Shown here: positions 61,964 through 64,000 of the stretch, piece after piece | Layout of the letters: each line of letters starts with the position of its first letter | How positions within the stretch are numbered: the first letter of the stretch is position 1 | DNA from: Allobosea lathyri | GTDB lineage: Bacteria; Pseudomonadota; Alphaproteobacteria; Rhizobiales; Beijerinckiaceae | Length of the DNA: 64,000 nucleotides | Reading direction: 5' to 3' | Assembly (NCBI RefSeq): GCF_900108245.1 | Contig: NZ_FNUY01000001.1 | Span: 744,001 to 808,000, forward strand | Translations under genes and position numbers: made by a program | Notes under the pieces: model-generated | Database searches by the model: none | What the model saw: the letters and a program-made list of their open reading frames with translations, nothing else | Told to the model about the DNA's origin: nothing

Positions 61964-62248
61964 ATGGCCTATTTCGTCTAACTGATGGCGAGCAAACGAA
62001 GCGGTACGCTTTATCTCGGCGTTACCAACGATATTGCGAGGCGAGTATATGAGCACAAGTCCAAGCAGAACGTCGGCTTCACGAGTCGCTACGGGGTCGA
62101 CCGGCTGGTTTGGTACGAGCCATTCGCGGACATACGGGATGCCATCGATCGGGAAAAGGTTCTGAAAAAGTGGCGCAGGGCTTGGAAGATTACGCTGATC
62201 GAGGGGACGAATCCCGAATGGAAAGACCTCTATGAAGGGCTCGCTTGA
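61964..62248 (+). pseudogene. GIY-YIG endonuclease-family gene with TAA in the GIY motif
   Basis: From ATG 61964 the frame reads ATG GCC TAT TTC GTC TAA CTG ATG, and from the next ATG (61985) MASKRSGTLYLGVTNDIARR and on. Family members start MAYFVYLMAS or similar, with the GIY-motif Tyr (in VY) as the sixth codon. Here TAA (61979-61981) stands in place of that Tyr codon (TAC to TAA would be one base). The YIG motif (YLG in LYLGVTN), the Arg/His segment ARRVYEHKSK, the catalytic Glu in AIDREKVLKKWRR and the NPEWKDL end are all present. A protein reinitiating at 61985 (87 residues) would lack the first catalytic Tyr and probably be inactive. The frame is enclosed by two inverted repeat arms and sits between glcD and glcE. 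Confidence 0.85.
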
Positions 62249-62262
62249 CGTCCGTCGCCCCA

Positions 62263-62306
62263 TCGTGGATTCCGGGTTCTTCGCTACGCGAAGCCCCGGA
62301 AAGACA
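62263..62306. repeat. REP-like hairpin arm, family D, right of the GIY-YIG frame
   Basis: TCGTGGATTCCGGGTTC and the following bases to CCCCGGAAAGACA form the reverse complement, with a few changes, of the left arm at 61909-61950. The arm folds as its own hairpin (CCGGGTTCTTCGC with GCGAAGCCCCGG). It ends 12 bases before the glcE GTG, whose ribosome-binding site immediately follows. Confidence 0.9.
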
Positions 62307-62317
62307 GGGAGAGGCGC

Positions 62318-63505
62318 GTGACCCTCCACATACCCACCACGGAGGCGCAGGCCTGCGCCGTCGTCAAATCCCTGATCGAGAACGCCACGCCGCTGTCCAT
62401 CATGGGCGGCAATACCCGCGCGGGCCTCGGCCGCCCGACCCAGACGCAGAGCACGCTGTCCAGCGCCGGCCTCACCGGCATCACGCTCTACGAACCCTCC
62501 GAGATGGTGATCGGCGCGCGTGCCGGCACGCCATTGGCCCTGATTCAGGAGACGCTGGCCGATCGGGGCCAGATGCTGCCCTTCGAGCCGATGGATCATC
62601 GCGCGCTGCTCGGCACCTCCGGCGAGCCGACCATCGGGGCGGTCGCATCGGGCAACATCTCCGGTCCGCGCCGCATCAATGCCGGCGCGGCGCGCGACTC
62701 CCTGATCGGCATCCGGCTGGTCAATGGCCGCGGCGAGGCGATCAAGTCCGGCGGCCGCGTGATGAAGAACGTCACCGGGCTCGACCTCGTGAAGCTCGTC
62801 GCCGGCAGCCATGGCACGCTCGGTTTCCTGACCGAGGTGATCTTTCGCGTGCTGCCGAGGCCGGAGCGGATCGTCACGCTGGTCTGGCAGGGCCTCGCGG
62901 ACGAGGCGGCCGTGTCGCTGCTGTCGGCGGCGCTGGGCTCGCCTTTCGAACCCTTCGCCGCCGCGCATCTGCCGGCGGGTATCGGCGGCGATCATGCCCG
63001 CACGCTGCTTCGGCTGGAAAATTTCTCCGCCTCGATCGACTATCGTGCCGCCGAACTCGCCAGCCTGCTGAGCGATCATGGCGTGCCTGTCATGATCGAG
63101 GGCGCAGACTCGCAGGCGCTCTGGGAGGAGGTTCGCGATGCCCGCTTTTTCGCGGGCACGCAGGAGGCGGTCTGGCGGCTTTCGCTAGCACCGACCAACG
63201 GCCCGAAGGCAACAGCCGCGATTGCGCGTGCGCTGCCCCAGGCGCGCTGGTTCTACGATTGGGGGGGCGGGCTCGTCTGGCTCGCGGTGCCCGATGCAGG
63301 CGATGCCGGCACTGCCGCGATCCGCGCCGCGATCAAGCCGCTCGGTGGCCACGCGACGCTGGTTCGCGCGTCCGATGGGCTGCGAGCCAGCGTCCCGGTC
63401 TTCGAGCCGCTGGCGGAGCCGCTGATGCGGGTGACCGCGGGCATCAAGCAGAGTTTCGATCCGGCCGGCATCTTCGAGCCCGGCCGGATGTATGCGGGAA
63501 TTTGA
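62318..63505 (+). CDS. glcE: glycolate oxidase subunit GlcE
   Basis: A 395-residue FAD-binding subunit of glycolate oxidase. The FAD domain shows LSIMGGNTRAGLGRPTQTQS, GTSGEPTIGAVASGNISGPR and KNVTGLDLVKLVAGSHGTLG, with a shorter C-terminal half than GlcD (AGIKQSFDPAGIFEPGRMY). The GTG start has GGGAGAGG upstream. It is separated from glcD by the repeat-borne GIY-YIG frame and followed by glcF after eight bases, so glcE and glcF are still closely linked. Confidence 0.94.
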   Translation: MTLHIPTTEAQACAVVKSLIENATPLSIMGGNTRAGLGRPTQTQSTLSSAGLTGITLYEPSEMVIGARAGTPLALIQETLADRGQMLPFEPMDHRALLGTSGEPTIGAVASGNISGPRRINAGAARDSLIGIRLVNGRGEAIKSGGRVMKNVTGLDLVKLVAGSHGTLGFLTEVIFRVLPRPERIVTLVWQGLADEAAVSLLSAALGSPFEPFAAAHLPAGIGGDHARTLLRLENFSASIDYRAAELASLLSDHGVPVMIEGADSQALWEEVRDARFFAGTQEAVWRLSLAPTNGPKATAAIARALPQARWFYDWGGGLVWLAVPDAGDAGTAAIRAAIKPLGGHATLVRASDGLRASVPVFEPLAEPLMRVTAGIKQSFDPAGIFEPGRMYAGI

Positions 63506-63513
63506 GCGGCACC

Positions 63514-64000
63514 ATGCAAACCAACTTCACCCCCGCCCATCTCGCCTCCGATCCGCGCCTGCCGGCGTCGGAAAAGATCCTGCGGACCTGCGTACATTGC
63601 GGCTTCTGCACCGCGACCTGCCCGACCTATCTGCTGCTCGGCGACGAACTCGATAGTCCGCGCGGGCGCATCTACCTGATCAAGGACATGCTGGAGAACG
63701 GCAAGCCGGCGACGCCTGAGGTGGTGAAGCATGTCGACCGCTGCCTCTCCTGCCTCTCCTGCATGACGACCTGCCCCTCGGGCGTGAACTACATGCATCT
63801 CGTCGACCATGCCCGCGCCCATATCGAGGAGACCTATGAGCGCTCCTGGCACGACCGGGCGCTGCGCCGCCTGCTCTCAGTGGTGTTGCCCTATCCCGAT
63901 CGCTTCCGCCTGGCCATGCTCGCCGCACAGCTGGGCAAGCCCTTTGCCGGATTGCTGGGCGCGCTGCCGGTGGTCGGGGCGCGGCTGAAGGCGATGCTGG
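63514..64000 (+). CDS. glcF: glycolate oxidase iron-sulphur subunit GlcF (partial)
   Basis: The first 162 codons of GlcF begin MQTNFTPAHLASDPRL. Two 4Fe-4S motifs are seen: CVHCGFCTATCPTYLLLGDE and CLSCLSCMTTCPSGVNYMHL. The protein passes electrons from the FAD subunits to the quinone pool at the membrane. The gene continues past the window end, so its C-terminal CCG domains are not visible. Confidence 0.95.
   Translation, partial: MQTNFTPAHLASDPRLPASEKILRTCVHCGFCTATCPTYLLLGDELDSPRGRIYLIKDMLENGKPATPEVVKHVDRCLSCLSCMTTCPSGVNYMHLVDHARAHIEETYERSWHDRALRRLLSVVLPYPDRFRLAMLAAQLGKPFAGLLGALPVVGARLKAML

Overview
This is a chromosomal window from a GC-rich alphaproteobacterium. Gene content points to the order Hyphomicrobiales (Rhizobiales): DUF1491, DUF2336 and DUF1214/DUF1254 proteins, a second IF-1 gene beside a DEAD-box helicase and a cold-shock gene, and an SSS-type hybrid histidine kinase. 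A Bosea-like organism is my best guess, but that is inference from protein flavour and not a database match. I see no rRNA, tRNA, CRISPR array, prophage or classical IS element.

Layout. 0.1-9.5 kb: histidine kinase, membrane protein and DUF1491 operon; DUF2336 protein; lipoprotein; DUF1254/DUF1214 pair; class A penicillin-binding protein; YcgN-like protein. 9.5-10.2 kb: higBA toxin-antitoxin module with a palindrome upstream. 10.4-14.7 kb: pyruvate phosphate dikinase, HAD hydrolase, GFA-like protein. 15.0-17.5 kb: cold-shock-type cluster cspA, DEAD-box helicase, IF-1 paralogue, small membrane protein. 17.8-19.5 kb: repeat-built secreted protein, a decayed autotransporter end and a gene-poor stretch. 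19.6-26.4 kb: SleB hydrolase, MFS transporter, AcuI-type reductase, DJ-1/PfpI protein coupled to a LysR regulator, TsaC. 26.6-30.1 kb: acyl-CoA dehydrogenase and two SDR genes in one operon. 30.2-34.1 kb: two CorA-type transporters around an SLC13 permease. 34.2-50.8 kb: cysteine synthase, RNA methyltransferase, FAD oxidase, GNAT, gamma-glutamyltransferase, SRAP, TlyA, DXS, MFS, pirin, quinone-reductase-like protein with LysR, XseB, Lrp, phosphatase, thioesterase. 51.0-60.2 kb: SSS hybrid kinase, MscL, aminotransferase, AbrB-type membrane protein, SMP-30 protein, LysR. 60.5-64.0 kb: glycolate oxidase glcD, glcE, glcF (glcF runs off the window).

The most unusual layer is the dispersed repeats. 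At least four families of palindromic repeat lie between genes. One (family B, about 150-196 bp) has MITE-like terminal inverted repeats whose outermost bases are TAG, and at four junctions that TAG is the stop codon of the neighbouring gene. Another (family D) consists of two inverted REP-like hairpin arms. In the glc operon these arms enclose a complete GIY-YIG endonuclease-family reading frame, as REP elements accompany RAYT transposases elsewhere. That gene has an in-frame TAA where the catalytic GIY tyrosine codon is expected. The candidate novel system is this GIY-YIG plus REP-arm unit, with the cargo-free copy at 22.4 kb as a possible non-autonomous derivative. Three short tandem repeats (periods 14, 18 and 16 bp) also sit at gene boundaries.
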